A DNA stretch of 64,000 bases from Paractinoplanes tereljensis (GTDB taxonomy: Bacteria; Actinomycetota; Actinomycetes; Mycobacteriales; Micromonosporaceae), in the NCBI RefSeq assembly GCF_016862435.1, contig NZ_BOMY01000022.1:62001-126000 (forward strand), given 5' to 3'. This document shows positions 15,345 to 24,576 of this stretch, in pieces. The number at the start of each line of letters is the position of its first letter. Positions within the stretch are counted from its first letter, which is position 1. The notes beneath the pieces are model-generated. The model was given only the letters and a program-made list of their open reading frames with translations, did not search any database and was not told the DNA's origin. The position numbers were made by a program, and so were the translations under genes.

Positions 15345-17108
15345 TCAGCGCGCGGGCCAGGTCAGCCCATGCCCGTACGGGAAGAGCGGGTGGGCCGTGT
15401 CGTTCGGCACGTCCTCGCGTGCCGCCTCCACCTCGGCCATCGACGACGGCAGTTCGAACGGCAGCGTCCCGGAGGCGGCGGCCCGCCCGAACAGCACGTC
15501 CAGCAGCGCCTCGTCGCTCGCGCCGAACGTGCCGACCAGCCCGGCCACCGTTCCGGCCAGCTGGGTGAGCACGGCCGGGCGGTCGAGCATCACGTCCACC
15601 ACGGTCGGCAGCTTGCCGGACAGGTCCAGCACCGGCGTGATCTCCTCGGCGGTCCAGTCGAGCCGGCCCGCGTGGAAGAACGCCTCGAAACCGGTGGTGC
15701 GGGTGTTGTCGTAGGCGGTGCCACGCCGGACGATCGCCACGTCGGCCTCGGCCGGGTCGGTGACGACCTTGGCGTACCGGGCGGCCACCACCGGGTCGAC
15801 CCCGTCCAGGTAGACGGTGATGCCCTCGGTCAGCGGCAGGGCAGGCGCCTCGAGCACGACCACCGAGCGGTGCTGGGCGTCGAGACCGGCGGCCAGGAAG
15901 GCCGGCGTGCCGATCTTCTCCCGGGCGGCCGCGGCGTCGACGTACCGGCGGTCGTCGAACAGGCCCAGCCGGAACTTGTCGCGCAGGATCCGCCGGGCCG
16001 ACCGGTCGATCCGCTCCTCGGTGACCCGGCCCCGCTCGACCAGCTCCACCACCAGCTCCGGGGCGAACTCGCCGCCGAGCTGGTCGGCGCCCGCGTCGAT
16101 GATCCGCTGCACCCGGGTGAGCCGGTCCAGGTTCTCCACGCCCCAGGCGCGGGCCGGCATCGGCGAGCCCATGATCTCGGCGTCGGTGACCAGGCCCCAG
16201 TCGGTGCAGACCACGCCGTCGAAGCCGTAGTGGCCGCGCAGCAGCCCCTCGATGATCCCCTTGTTGAAACCGAAACCCACTTCGTCATACGAAGTGCCGA
16301 CCGGCATGCCGTAGTAGGGCATGACCTGGGCGACCCCGGCGGCGAAGGCAGCCTCGAACGGCTTGAGGTGATCGTCCCAGCGGCCGCCCGGGTAGACCTG
16401 CTCCCGCCCGTACGGGAAGTGGGCGTCTTCTCCGTCTTTCTGGGGTCCGGCGCCCGGGAAGTGCTTCACCATCGCGACGACGCTGTCCGGCCCGAGCTGG
16501 TCACCCTGCAGGCCCTGCACGTAGGCGGCGACCAGCTCCGCGACCAGCGAAGGATCGGAGCCGAGGGTCCCGCTGGTGCGCGCCCAGCGGGGCTCGGTGG
16601 CCAGGTCGGCCATCGGGTGCAGGGCGACCCGGATGCCGGCGGCCAGGTACTCCTGGCGGACCGTGTCGGCGAATGCCCGTACCAGCTCAGGGTCTTTGGT
16701 CGCACCCAGGCCGATCGGCTCCGGCCAGGCGGAGAATCCGCCGGCCGCGGCCGAGGTCGCGGGGTTGTCTACGGTGCCGTGCCGGGGGTCGGTGGAGATC
16801 GTCATCGGGATGCCGAGGTGGTTGCCGGCGGCCAGCTCCTGGATCCGGTTGTGCCACTCGGCGATCGTCGCGGGCGGCACCGGCGCCATCGTGAGGATGT
16901 TGACGTGGGTGATCAGCTTCTCCCGGACCAGCCAGTTCGTCGAGGCGAACATGCCACCCTCGGCGTCCGGCTCGTGCAGGGTGCCGTCCGGGTTTACCGC
17001 CACCATGGCGTGGAACATCAGGCCGGCCTTCTCGGCCACGGTCATCCGGGACAACAGGTCGGTGACGCGCTCTTCGATCGGGAGGGCTGCGTTCTCGTAC
17101 GGGTTCAT
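15345..17108 (-). CDS. Glycoside hydrolase family 3, intracellular beta-glucosidase type
   Basis: 587 residues with no signal peptide, so it works in the cytosol. The GH3 N-terminal barrel is plain: STDPRHGTVDNP, MVKHFPGAGPQKDGEDAHFP (the KHF-G element), and the nucleophile Asp303 in VVCTDWGLVTDAEIMG. The second, alpha/beta-sandwich domain follows from about residue 395. It should release a sugar from the non-reducing end of short beta-linked oligosaccharides or glucosides. AAGG lies before the ATG. It is 14 bases downstream of an MFS sugar-type transporter on the same strand, so import and hydrolysis are paired; the divergent ROK protein is the likely repressor. Exact sugar not known. Confidence 0.88.
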   Translation of the reverse strand: MNPYENAALPIEERVTDLLSRMTVAEKAGLMFHAMVAVNPDGTLHEPDAEGGMFASTNWLVREKLITHVNILTMAPVPPATIAEWHNRIQELAAGNHLGIPMTISTDPRHGTVDNPATSAAAGGFSAWPEPIGLGATKDPELVRAFADTVRQEYLAAGIRVALHPMADLATEPRWARTSGTLGSDPSLVAELVAAYVQGLQGDQLGPDSVVAMVKHFPGAGPQKDGEDAHFPYGREQVYPGGRWDDHLKPFEAAFAAGVAQVMPYYGMPVGTSYDEVGFGFNKGIIEGLLRGHYGFDGVVCTDWGLVTDAEIMGSPMPARAWGVENLDRLTRVQRIIDAGADQLGGEFAPELVVELVERGRVTEERIDRSARRILRDKFRLGLFDDRRYVDAAAAREKIGTPAFLAAGLDAQHRSVVVLEAPALPLTEGITVYLDGVDPVVAARYAKVVTDPAEADVAIVRRGTAYDNTRTTGFEAFFHAGRLDWTAEEITPVLDLSGKLPTVVDVMLDRPAVLTQLAGTVAGLVGTFGASDEALLDVLFGRAAASGTLPFELPSSMAEVEAAREDVPNDTAHPLFPYGHGLTWPAR

Positions 17109-17122
17109 GATCTTGACCTTTC

Positions 17123-18415
17123 TCAGCGCGCGCCGCGGACCATGCGGACCAGGAGTGAACCGACGACGGCGACGATCGCGCCGAGGAGGAACAGCAGGCG
17201 GTAGTTGGAGGCCGTGCCGGCGCCGATGGCGAGGATCGGGGCGGCCAGGATCGGGACGAGCGACTGCGGGAGGGCGTTGGCGATGTTCAGCACGCCCATG
17301 TCCTTGGCGGCGTCGTCCGGGTTGGGCAGCACCTCGGTGGCCAGGGCCAGGTCGACGGCCAGGTAGACACCCTCACCGAGACCGAAGATCGCCGCCGCCA
17401 CCAGGAAGACGCCGAAGCTCTGGCTGAAGGCGGTGATCGTCAGGCCGACCGCGACCACCAGGCCGGCACCGAGCACGAACGGCCGGCGGGCACCGCTGCG
17501 GTCGGAGAGCGTGCCGCCGAAGGTCGAGCCGATGACCAGGCCGGCGGTGGTGACCAGGGTGGCGACCAGCACGCCCTTGGCGACGTTGTCGGTGGTGTAC
17601 CCGAACCGGTCGATCAGCAGGTAGGCCTGGTAGGTGGTGAGGCAGGACAGGCCCATCCAGAGCAGGAAGCGGCTGAGCAGGTTCCACGAGAAGTCCGGGT
17701 GCAGGCGCGGGTTCACGTAGAAGGTGCGCAGGAACTCCTTGAAGGTGTAGCGCCCGAAGTGCCCGGGTGCGGCCGGCCGGTCCTTCAGGACGAAGATCAG
17801 CACCAGCACGGAGAGCAGGCCGATCGCGGACGGCACCATGAACATCAGCAGCGTGCTGCCGTCGAGGGCGGCCGCCAGCGCGGTGCCGGCCAGGATGGCC
17901 ACCGAGGTCATCAGGCCGAGAATGCCGCCGACCCGGCCGCGCTGATGGGCCGGGATCTGGTCGGGCATCAGGGCGGTCAGCGTCGACAGGGTCGCGTTGA
18001 CGCCGAGCTGCGCGAGGGCCCAGCCGAAGGTCAGCGTCGCGATGTTGCCGCCGGTGGCGACCACGAGCAGACCCAGGAAGCCGGCCGTGATGCCGCCGAT
18101 CAGCCAGGGGCGGCGGCGGCCCATCCGGGCGGTGGTGCGGTCGGACATCGCGCCGAAGAACGGGTTACCGATCAGCGCGAGAAGCGCGCCGACCGAGAGC
18201 ACCGTGCTCAGCGCGGAGGTCTTGTTATTCGGCGCGATCTGGGCGACGCGGATCGACAGCGTGACCACGACCGGCGTGAGGATCGTGAGGTAGGCGCCGA
18301 ACTGGGCCAGGGCCATCGCCGCGATGAGGCGGGCCGGGGCGTTCGGCGGGGTGGTGCCTTCGTCGGCAGCGGGGGGAGCATATTGCCGGACCCGGCCGGT
18401 CTCTACAGCGGTCAT
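17123..18415 (-). CDS. MFS transporter, likely sugar or glycoside importer
   Basis: 430 residues, 12 membrane helices. The 2-3 loop reads GNPFFGAMSDRTTARMGRRRPW, which is the form of motif A seen in the glycoside-pentoside-hexuronide and sucrose-type transporters (SDRT...GRRRPW). A second copy appears in the middle as GTLSDRSGARRPF. First gene of a two-gene operon with the GH3 enzyme; this suggests uptake of a glycoside that GH3 then cleaves. GAGGG precedes the ATG by six bases. Divergent from the double ROK gene. Confidence 0.85.
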   Translation of the reverse strand: MTAVETGRVRQYAPPAADEGTTPPNAPARLIAAMALAQFGAYLTILTPVVVTLSIRVAQIAPNNKTSALSTVLSVGALLALIGNPFFGAMSDRTTARMGRRRPWLIGGITAGFLGLLVVATGGNIATLTFGWALAQLGVNATLSTLTALMPDQIPAHQRGRVGGILGLMTSVAILAGTALAAALDGSTLLMFMVPSAIGLLSVLVLIFVLKDRPAAPGHFGRYTFKEFLRTFYVNPRLHPDFSWNLLSRFLLWMGLSCLTTYQAYLLIDRFGYTTDNVAKGVLVATLVTTAGLVIGSTFGGTLSDRSGARRPFVLGAGLVVAVGLTITAFSQSFGVFLVAAAIFGLGEGVYLAVDLALATEVLPNPDDAAKDMGVLNIANALPQSLVPILAAPILAIGAGTASNYRLLFLLGAIVAVVGSLLVRMVRGAR

Positions 18416-18480
18416 CGCACACCCTCTTCGGCTAATGCGGGCGATCTCTCAGGCTTGTCGGCTCTCGCTCGTTACGACCT

Positions 18481-18508
18481 GATATAGCGAAGGTATCGAG
18501 CGCATTAA
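18481..18508 (-). promoter_or_regulatory. Possible promoter of the MFS-GH3 operon
   Basis: On the minus strand TTAATG (18503-18508) and TATATC (18481-18486) are 16 bases apart. It is the most AT-rich part of the 239-base divergent region (18416-18654). No clean operator dyad for the ROK protein was found there. Confidence 0.35.
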
Positions 18509-18654
18509 CGCGAAACCAGCGGCCGACGGCCTTGAATTGGCCCCTGATTCGCCCTCCCGTAATGCTGATCACGCTACTTTTGCCGGATTCGCTCCATAGG
18601 TTTCTGTGCGACGGCCCGAGTAATGTCTAGTTCAAGCAAAACCCGGAGGTGACC

Positions 18655-20907
18655 ATGCAGCATCGGGACCTGATCCTGGCGGCGGTGCGCGAGACCGGCC
18701 GGGCCGGGCGCACCGAGCTGGTCCGGCGCACCGGCATGGCCCGCGCCACGGTCAACACGCTCGTCGCCGAGCTCCTCGCGGAGGGCGTCCTGGCCGAGGA
18801 GGAGGCCGCCGCCGACGGCAGCCGGCCGGGCCGGCCGGCCCGATTGCTCACCCTGGGCGCGCAGGCCGGCGTCGTGGTGGGTGCGGTGGTTTCCGCAGCG
18901 GGGGTACGGGTGGCAGCCGCCTCGTTGTCCGGGGAGATCCTGGCCGAACGGGCGGCCGGCACCGACCCGGACGACGGCCAAGCCGGTCTCGACACCACGG
19001 TCGCCCTGATCAACGAGGCCGTCGGCGGGCGCCGGGTCTGGGCGGTGATGATCGGATTGTCCGCTCCGGTGGCCGGCGGCGTCGTGCAGGCCAGCAGCGT
19101 GCTGCCCGGCTGGGCCGGCCTGCACCCCGGCACCGAGCTGCGCAACCGCCTCGGCTACCCGGTCGGCATCCGCAACGACGCCGACCTGGCCCTGATCGGC
19201 GAGCTCAAACACGGTGTCGCGGCCGGCCGCCGGGACGTCTGCTACCTGCGCATCGCCACCGGCATCGGCTGCGGCCTGCTGCTCGACGGCGTGGTCCAGC
19301 ACGGCGCGAGCGGGGTGGCCGGCGAGATCGGGCACGTCCAGGTCGACGAGACCGGCACGCTGTGCCGCTGCGGCAACCGCGGCTGCCTGGAGACCATCGC
19401 GGCGCCGCGCGAGATCCTGGCCTCCCTCACCGAGATGTACGGCGAGGAGGTCACCGCGGTCCGCGCCGTCCAGCTGGCCGCGAGCGACGCGATCGCCGAA
19501 CGGGTCCTGGCCGACGCCGGCCGGATGATCGGCCGGGTCGTCGCCGACCTGGCCAACACCGTCAACCCGGCCCTGGTCGTGCTGGACGGCCCGCTGATCA
19601 CCGAGCACGGCCCGCTGGTCGCCGGAGTGGCCGACTCGGTCCGCCGCTACGCCCAGCCCGAGGTGGCCGACGCCCTCGAGGTGCGGGCCGGCGAGCTCGG
19701 CGACCGGGCCGCCCTGATCGGCGCGGTCACCGCCGCCCTGCACGGCACCCCGATCGCCCGCGTCGTCCCGTCGATTGCCGGCCCGCCCGCGGCCCGCGAA
19801 CGCGACCACCGCCGCGACGCCATCCTCGACCTGCTGCTGAAGCAGGCCGCCCCGGTGGCCCGCAGCGACATCGCCCGGCTGACCCACCTGCCCCGGGCCG
19901 CCGTCGCCGACGTGCTGGCCGGGCTGGTCGAGGACCAGTTGGCCGAGGCGTGCGACCCGCCGGCCGGCACCGGCCGCTCCGGCCGGCCGTCCCCGCACTT
20001 CCGCGCGGTCATCGCCCCCGGGCTGCTGGCCGGCCTGGCGGTCCGGGCCGACGGCGTGCACGCGGTCCTCACCGACATGGCCGGCACCCGGCTGCACGAG
20101 ACGTTCCGCCCGATGCCGATGTCCCGGGACGGCCAGGGCAGCGTCCGGATCGCCGGCGAGATGGCCGCCGCCCTGCTGGCCGAGCACGGCCACCCGCCCG
20201 ACTCGCTGGTCGCCGCGGTGGTCAGCGTGCCGTCCCCGGTGCACCCGGAGACCGGCGCGTTCGGGCCGCGCGGCGTCCTGCCGATGTTCGCCGGCTTCTC
20301 CCCCGCCGAGCAGATCACCGAGGTGCTCGGCGTGCCCGCGCTGGCCGGCAACAACGCCCACCTGGCCGCCCTCGGCGAGACCCGGCGCGGTGCCGCCCGG
20401 GGTGCCCGCGACGTCCTCTACCTGCGCGCCGACCAGTACACCGGGGCCGGCATCGTGGCCGGCGGCCGGATGTACCGCGGTTCCATCGGGTACGCGGGTG
20501 AGGTCGGGCACCTCAACGTGCGCGAGGTGGGGCCGCTGTGCATCTGCGGCAGCCGGGGCTGCCTGTCCACCTACCTGTCGCCGCGCTACTTCCTGCCGCT
20601 GGGCGGGCCGCCGTCCGAGGAACGCTTCCTCGACCTGGTGGCCGGCGGCGACCGGCCGGCCCAGCGGGCGCTGCTGGACGCGGGGCGGCTGATCGGGCGG
20701 ACGGTGGCGCCGCTGTGCAACGCTCTCAATCCGCAGATCGTGGTGGTCGGCGGCCGCTTCATCGAGGCCGGGCCGTATGTGGTCGACGGCATCCGCGAGT
20801 CCCTGCAGCGGCACTGCGCCCCGGCCGCGGCGTCCGCCCTGACCGTCCGCCCGGCCGAACTGGGCGCCGACGCCGAGGTAATCGGCGCCGTCGAGTCCCT
20901 GCTCTGA
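18655..20907 (+). CDS. ROK-family repressor with internal duplication (two HTH-ROK units)
   Basis: 750 residues, about twice the usual ROK repressor length. Unit 1 (about 1-370): winged HTH (RTELVRRTGMARATVNTLVAE), sugar-kinase-like ROK fold with IRNDADLALIGE and zinc motif CRCGNRGCLE. Unit 2 (about 385-750): HTH (RSDIARLTHLPRAAVADVLAG), ROK fold with GNNAHLAALGE and zinc motif CICGSRGCLS. The Asp of the sugar-contact motif in unit 1 is replaced by Asn-His in unit 2, so the second unit may bind a different ligand or none. Start ATG follows GGAGGT by four bases. Divergent from the MFS-GH3 operon, its probable target, with the sugar as inducer (inference). Confidence 0.88.
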   Translation: MQHRDLILAAVRETGRAGRTELVRRTGMARATVNTLVAELLAEGVLAEEEAAADGSRPGRPARLLTLGAQAGVVVGAVVSAAGVRVAAASLSGEILAERAAGTDPDDGQAGLDTTVALINEAVGGRRVWAVMIGLSAPVAGGVVQASSVLPGWAGLHPGTELRNRLGYPVGIRNDADLALIGELKHGVAAGRRDVCYLRIATGIGCGLLLDGVVQHGASGVAGEIGHVQVDETGTLCRCGNRGCLETIAAPREILASLTEMYGEEVTAVRAVQLAASDAIAERVLADAGRMIGRVVADLANTVNPALVVLDGPLITEHGPLVAGVADSVRRYAQPEVADALEVRAGELGDRAALIGAVTAALHGTPIARVVPSIAGPPAARERDHRRDAILDLLLKQAAPVARSDIARLTHLPRAAVADVLAGLVEDQLAEACDPPAGTGRSGRPSPHFRAVIAPGLLAGLAVRADGVHAVLTDMAGTRLHETFRPMPMSRDGQGSVRIAGEMAAALLAEHGHPPDSLVAAVVSVPSPVHPETGAFGPRGVLPMFAGFSPAEQITEVLGVPALAGNNAHLAALGETRRGAARGARDVLYLRADQYTGAGIVAGGRMYRGSIGYAGEVGHLNVREVGPLCICGSRGCLSTYLSPRYFLPLGGPPSEERFLDLVAGGDRPAQRALLDAGRLIGRTVAPLCNALNPQIVVVGGRFIEAGPYVVDGIRESLQRHCAPAAASALTVRPAELGADAEVIGAVESLL

Positions 20908-20908
20908 C

Positions 20909-23611
20909 TCAGTCGAAGTGCAGCGGAAGGCGGGAGCTGAGCCGGTTGCGGGCGGCAAACGCGCCGAAACGGTTCCCTATCACGTGCAGCAGGGCGAACA
21001 ACGCCGGAACGCCGCCGAACCAGGCTGCTCCCTCGAGGTCACCGCCGTACACGATCCACCCCACCACGCCCGAAAGTCCGGGTACCGCGACCATCATCGA
21101 CGACCGCCACTGATACCACCATGACTCCGCGAACTCCAGCGGTGGCCGGTCCCGGTGCCGATGAAGCCGAACGGCGAAGGCGGCCAGCATCACGATCGCC
21201 GGCACGGCCAGGAAAAGCCCGGCGGACCGGTCCTCTGCACTGTCGAAGAGAACCGCGACGCTGACCAGAAGCACCCCGGCCATTGCCGCCGGGACGACCC
21301 GCACGCCCCCGGCATAGGCCGCGCCGAGACTGGCCGCAGTCCCCGCGAACAGCAGGCAGACGACGCACGCACTCTGCCAGCTTGCCAGCGTGGTCCCGCC
21401 TTCAGAAGACTGCGCCAGGGCGAAGATCGTCTCGACGAAAACAACAACGCCGCAGCTGACGTAGTAGACAGCCCGGTTTCTGCGTTGGAATGTCGGCCAT
21501 GCCACAACGCTGGGCTTGAATGGCCAGACCAGCACGGCTGTAGTCCAGACAAGAGCGATGAAAGGCTCGGCAACGGTGGGAACGCCGGATATTCGGTCCA
21601 GGCCGTCCATGGAGTAGGCCGACCACGCGACAGCCGTCAGGACCGTCACGCCGGAGCCGAGCAGGAAACCCCGCCAGCGCCCGGCCGCTGCCGACAGCAC
21701 CCCCGAGAATGTGGCGGCGAGGATCATCGCGAAGGACCAGAGTTCACCCCAAAATCTGTACGCCCCAACGCGCTGGGTCACGAGCAGACTCGCCAGGTTG
21801 GCGAGCGCCACCAGCAGGACCGATCCCGCGATCAGGGCATTGCCCGCGACCAACGCGCGCCGCACCCGCGGGGAGGGCGCGTCGAAAGCTAGCCCCGGCA
21901 TCGCCAGTCGGTGGCGCCGGTGCCGGATCGCGGTGACGAGTGCTTTCGGGGCCGACGCGGCGAGCTTCTGGCGCCGGAGTCCGGTCGCCTCCAGGTAGAC
22001 GCGGTCGGTCGTCCCCGTGGCCGTGGTCGGTCCGGGCCCGGACTCGGTCACGGTCAGCCCGGCGCCAGGGCCGCCGAGGCCGCTGGTCAGGGTCTGGTCG
22101 AGTGCCGCCCGGGCCTCCACCAGCTGACCGCGTGACAGCGTGCCGATCAGGCTCGCGCGCAACCAGTCCGGCATGTAGGCGTGCCGGAACCAAGGCAGCC
22201 GGGCCAGTACCTCGATCGGCACGTGGTCGGCCAGTGGGCGGCCGTCGTCCGCGTGGATCAGACGGCCGAGCGTGACGGTCAGCTCGTAGCTGATCTCCGG
22301 GTAGAGGGCGCACGCGCTCAGCCAGTACCAGCCGGCCGGGCCCAGCGTGGTGACCAGCAGATCCATCACCCGCAGCAGTTCGTCGCGGGGCGGCGGGATC
22401 GGCTCGATCCACACCAGGTCGCCGCTCTCGAACATGAACGGCAACTGCGCCGCGGCCGGCCCGCCTCGGGTGCGCGCGAACGACGGGTCCAGCGCCCGCA
22501 CGTCGTCGAGCACCCGGTCCACCACCCGCAGCGGCCGGGTGCGGTGCACGTCGGGGTCGATCCGGATGGTCTCGGCCCACTGGTCGAACCGGTCCAGCCA
22601 CGGCCGGTCGGCCCCGGTCAGCGGGTCGCGCAGCGGCCAGTCCGCGGCGAACAGCAGCAGGCGCTCCCGCTCGCTCGCCGGTTGCAGTGACTCCAGGTGC
22701 CGGGGTCCCCGTTCCGGGTCGATGACCAGCGGGGAGCGGGGTTGCAGGCCGGCCCGCCGCATCCCGACGCCCTGCGCGGTCAGCTGGTCGACCATCCGGG
22801 CGTAGTGGCCGGCCAGCACGTCGCCGGCGCTGCGCTGCTCGATCACTGCCAGGTATTCGGGGGTGCGCTTGTACTCCACGAAGCGTGGGGTCAGCCGGAG
22901 CCCGGCGCGGAGCGTGGCGTCGATGGTGCGCGGGACGTCGAGGGTGCCCCGGCCGGGCTCGCGGGTGCGGGCGCGCAGCACCCGGGCCACCCGGGCGCCG
23001 ACGTCGGGGGCGAGCGGAAGCGCTGTCTCCCAGCCGAGGTCGAGGACCGGCTCGAGCGCCGACGCCCCCGGCCGGCGGCGCAGCCGTTTGCGGAAGGCGA
23101 GCAGGGACACGGCCACCGTCGCCACGACCAGCCCGGCCACGCTCACCCACAGCCCGGAGGTCCAGCCCGGATTGGTGTCGGCCGCCCCGCCGGTGTTGCC
23201 GGTGCCGGTGGAGGTGCCGGCCGCCGGGTTGAGGGTCCAGAGCCAGAGGACGAGTTGGAGCAGCGACACCATGGCGAGGGCGATCCCGACCGCGGCGATG
23301 GCCGGCGGAATCCGGCGCCACCACCGGGCGGCGGCCGCGGGCGAGTCGTCGCCGGGTTCCGGATCGGGGGCGCTGTCCCGGAACACCTCGGCGAACGGGG
23401 TCAGGTCGCGGTCCCGGCCGCAGAACAGCGGCTGCAGGTGGCGGCGCAGTTCGTCGTCGGTCGGCGGCCGGCCCAGCCGGGTGACCAGGTAGGCGATGAC
23501 ATCCTGAGCCCGCTGGATCTCCCGCAGCGAGACCGGCCGGCCCTGGGCGCGCAGCCGGGCGACGATCCCCCACAGGATCGCCTCGGCCGCCTCACCCCCG
23601 GCCGCGGTCAT
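20909..23611 (-). CDS. Multi-TM protein with central vWA-like region, third gene of the DUF4062-MoxR operon
   Basis: 900 residues. A helical N-terminal segment (about 1-75) precedes two membrane helices (about 103-125 and 152-172). A soluble central part follows (about 175-560) containing TPEYLAVIEQRSAGDVLAGH, a pattern that resembles the EYLVLIDR...DHQA form seen in vWA-like proteins that pair with MoxR ATPases; the metal-site residues look degenerate. The last third has about ten more helices. Its ATG overlaps the MoxR stop (ATGA). Length and domain order do not match any protein I know by name. Proposed role: membrane-bound effector or sensor controlled by the ATPase; this is inference. 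Confidence 0.6.
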   Translation of the reverse strand: MTAAGGEAAEAILWGIVARLRAQGRPVSLREIQRAQDVIAYLVTRLGRPPTDDELRRHLQPLFCGRDRDLTPFAEVFRDSAPDPEPGDDSPAAAARWWRRIPPAIAAVGIALAMVSLLQLVLWLWTLNPAAGTSTGTGNTGGAADTNPGWTSGLWVSVAGLVVATVAVSLLAFRKRLRRRPGASALEPVLDLGWETALPLAPDVGARVARVLRARTREPGRGTLDVPRTIDATLRAGLRLTPRFVEYKRTPEYLAVIEQRSAGDVLAGHYARMVDQLTAQGVGMRRAGLQPRSPLVIDPERGPRHLESLQPASERERLLLFAADWPLRDPLTGADRPWLDRFDQWAETIRIDPDVHRTRPLRVVDRVLDDVRALDPSFARTRGGPAAAQLPFMFESGDLVWIEPIPPPRDELLRVMDLLVTTLGPAGWYWLSACALYPEISYELTVTLGRLIHADDGRPLADHVPIEVLARLPWFRHAYMPDWLRASLIGTLSRGQLVEARAALDQTLTSGLGGPGAGLTVTESGPGPTTATGTTDRVYLEATGLRRQKLAASAPKALVTAIRHRRHRLAMPGLAFDAPSPRVRRALVAGNALIAGSVLLVALANLASLLVTQRVGAYRFWGELWSFAMILAATFSGVLSAAAGRWRGFLLGSGVTVLTAVAWSAYSMDGLDRISGVPTVAEPFIALVWTTAVLVWPFKPSVVAWPTFQRRNRAVYYVSCGVVVFVETIFALAQSSEGGTTLASWQSACVVCLLFAGTAASLGAAYAGGVRVVPAAMAGVLLVSVAVLFDSAEDRSAGLFLAVPAIVMLAAFAVRLHRHRDRPPLEFAESWWYQWRSSMMVAVPGLSGVVGWIVYGGDLEGAAWFGGVPALFALLHVIGNRFGAFAARNRLSSRLPLHFD

Positions 23612-24576
23612 GCACCCTGCCCCGCCAACCAGGTGCCGACCACGACGTTCGCTCGGTCCACGTCGGCCGCGGTCTTGACCAGGACGCCGATCGTGACGCG
23701 CAGCTTCCGGGCGCTCATCGCCTCGTCCGGGTCGCCGTGGCCCAGCACCACCAGCCAGTTCAGGAACTCGGCCAGGCCGGGCGGGCGGGACAGGCCGGCG
23801 GCGTCCGAGCGCAGCACCGTGAACAATGAGATCGCCTGGTCGAGCAGCGGATCCAGGCCACGCACGTGGGCGCCGAGGTGGCTCAGCGCGATCCGGCGCA
23901 CCGACTCCTCGTCCGGGAACGCCACGTGGTGGAACACGCAGCGGCGCAGGAACGGCTCCGGCAGGTCGCGCTCCGAGTTGCTGGTGATGATCACGATCGG
24001 CCGGTAGGCGTCGTCGGCCCGGACCACCACGTCGTCCAGCTCGGGGATCCGGAAATACAAGTGCTCGAGCTCATTCAGTACGTCGTTGGGGAAGTCGCGG
24101 GGCGCCTTGTCGATCTCGTCGATCAGCACCACCGAGCGCCGAGGCGGGGCCTTGTCATCGTCGAGGAAGCACGCACGTTGCTCCGGCGCCAGCGTGGCCA
24201 GGATCGCCCGGCCCAGCGCCGTCCAGGTCAAGAAACGCGCCGGGTCGCCGGCCTCGCCACGCGACGACGCCTCGAAGCGCCGCAGCGAGTCGTACCGGTA
24301 GAACAGCGCGTGCGCGGTCGAGTCCGACTTGGTCTCGAACTTCAGCAGCTCGCCCAGGCCGAGTGACCAGGCCAGGTGGCCGGCCAGGTGGGTCTTGCCG
24401 GAGCCCGGTTCGCCGGTCAGCAGCAGCGGCTGGCCGAGCAGCAACGCCACGTTGATCGCGTCGACCAGCTCGGACGCGGGCAGGTAGGCGGACGGGTCGG
24501 CCAGGCGCACGGACGCCGACGACGAGGGCAGCGGCGTGGCGGTGCGGCTGCCGCCGGGGGTGTAGAAGCCGAGCAT
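23608..24576 (-). CDS. MoxR-type AAA+ ATPase
   Basis: 322 residues. Walker A GEPGSGKTH at about 56, Walker B VVLIDEIDKAPRD near 150, sensor 1 IVIITSNSERDLPEPFLRRC with the arginine finger in FLRRC. A C-terminal lid of about 90 residues follows. MoxR proteins act as chaperone-like remodelling ATPases, usually on a vWA-domain partner encoded nearby; here the next gene is a candidate. The ATG at 24574-24576 overlaps the previous stop by one base (TGATG) and the stop overlaps the next ATG by four, so the three genes are translationally coupled. Confidence 0.88.
   Translation of the reverse strand: MLGFYTPGGSRTATPLPSSSASVRLADPSAYLPASELVDAINVALLLGQPLLLTGEPGSGKTHLAGHLAWSLGLGELLKFETKSDSTAHALFYRYDSLRRFEASSRGEAGDPARFLTWTALGRAILATLAPEQRACFLDDDKAPPRRSVVLIDEIDKAPRDFPNDVLNELEHLYFRIPELDDVVVRADDAYRPIVIITSNSERDLPEPFLRRCVFHHVAFPDEESVRRIALSHLGAHVRGLDPLLDQAISLFTVLRSDAAGLSRPPGLAEFLNWLVVLGHGDPDEAMSARKLRVTIGVLVKTAADVDRANVVVGTWLAGQGA

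Noticed and set aside
13454-15568. Long plus-strand open frame opposite the exporter and Hsp70-WD40 genes
   Set aside because: It crosses two real genes and a terminator and encodes low-complexity Gly/Asp/Arg sequence without any fold.
18574-20958. Long open frame on the minus strand, antisense to the ROK gene
   Set aside because: Composition is that of a reverse-complement shadow in high-GC DNA (many Gln, Arg, Gly, Val), no domain, and the plus strand holds a clear two-unit ROK protein.
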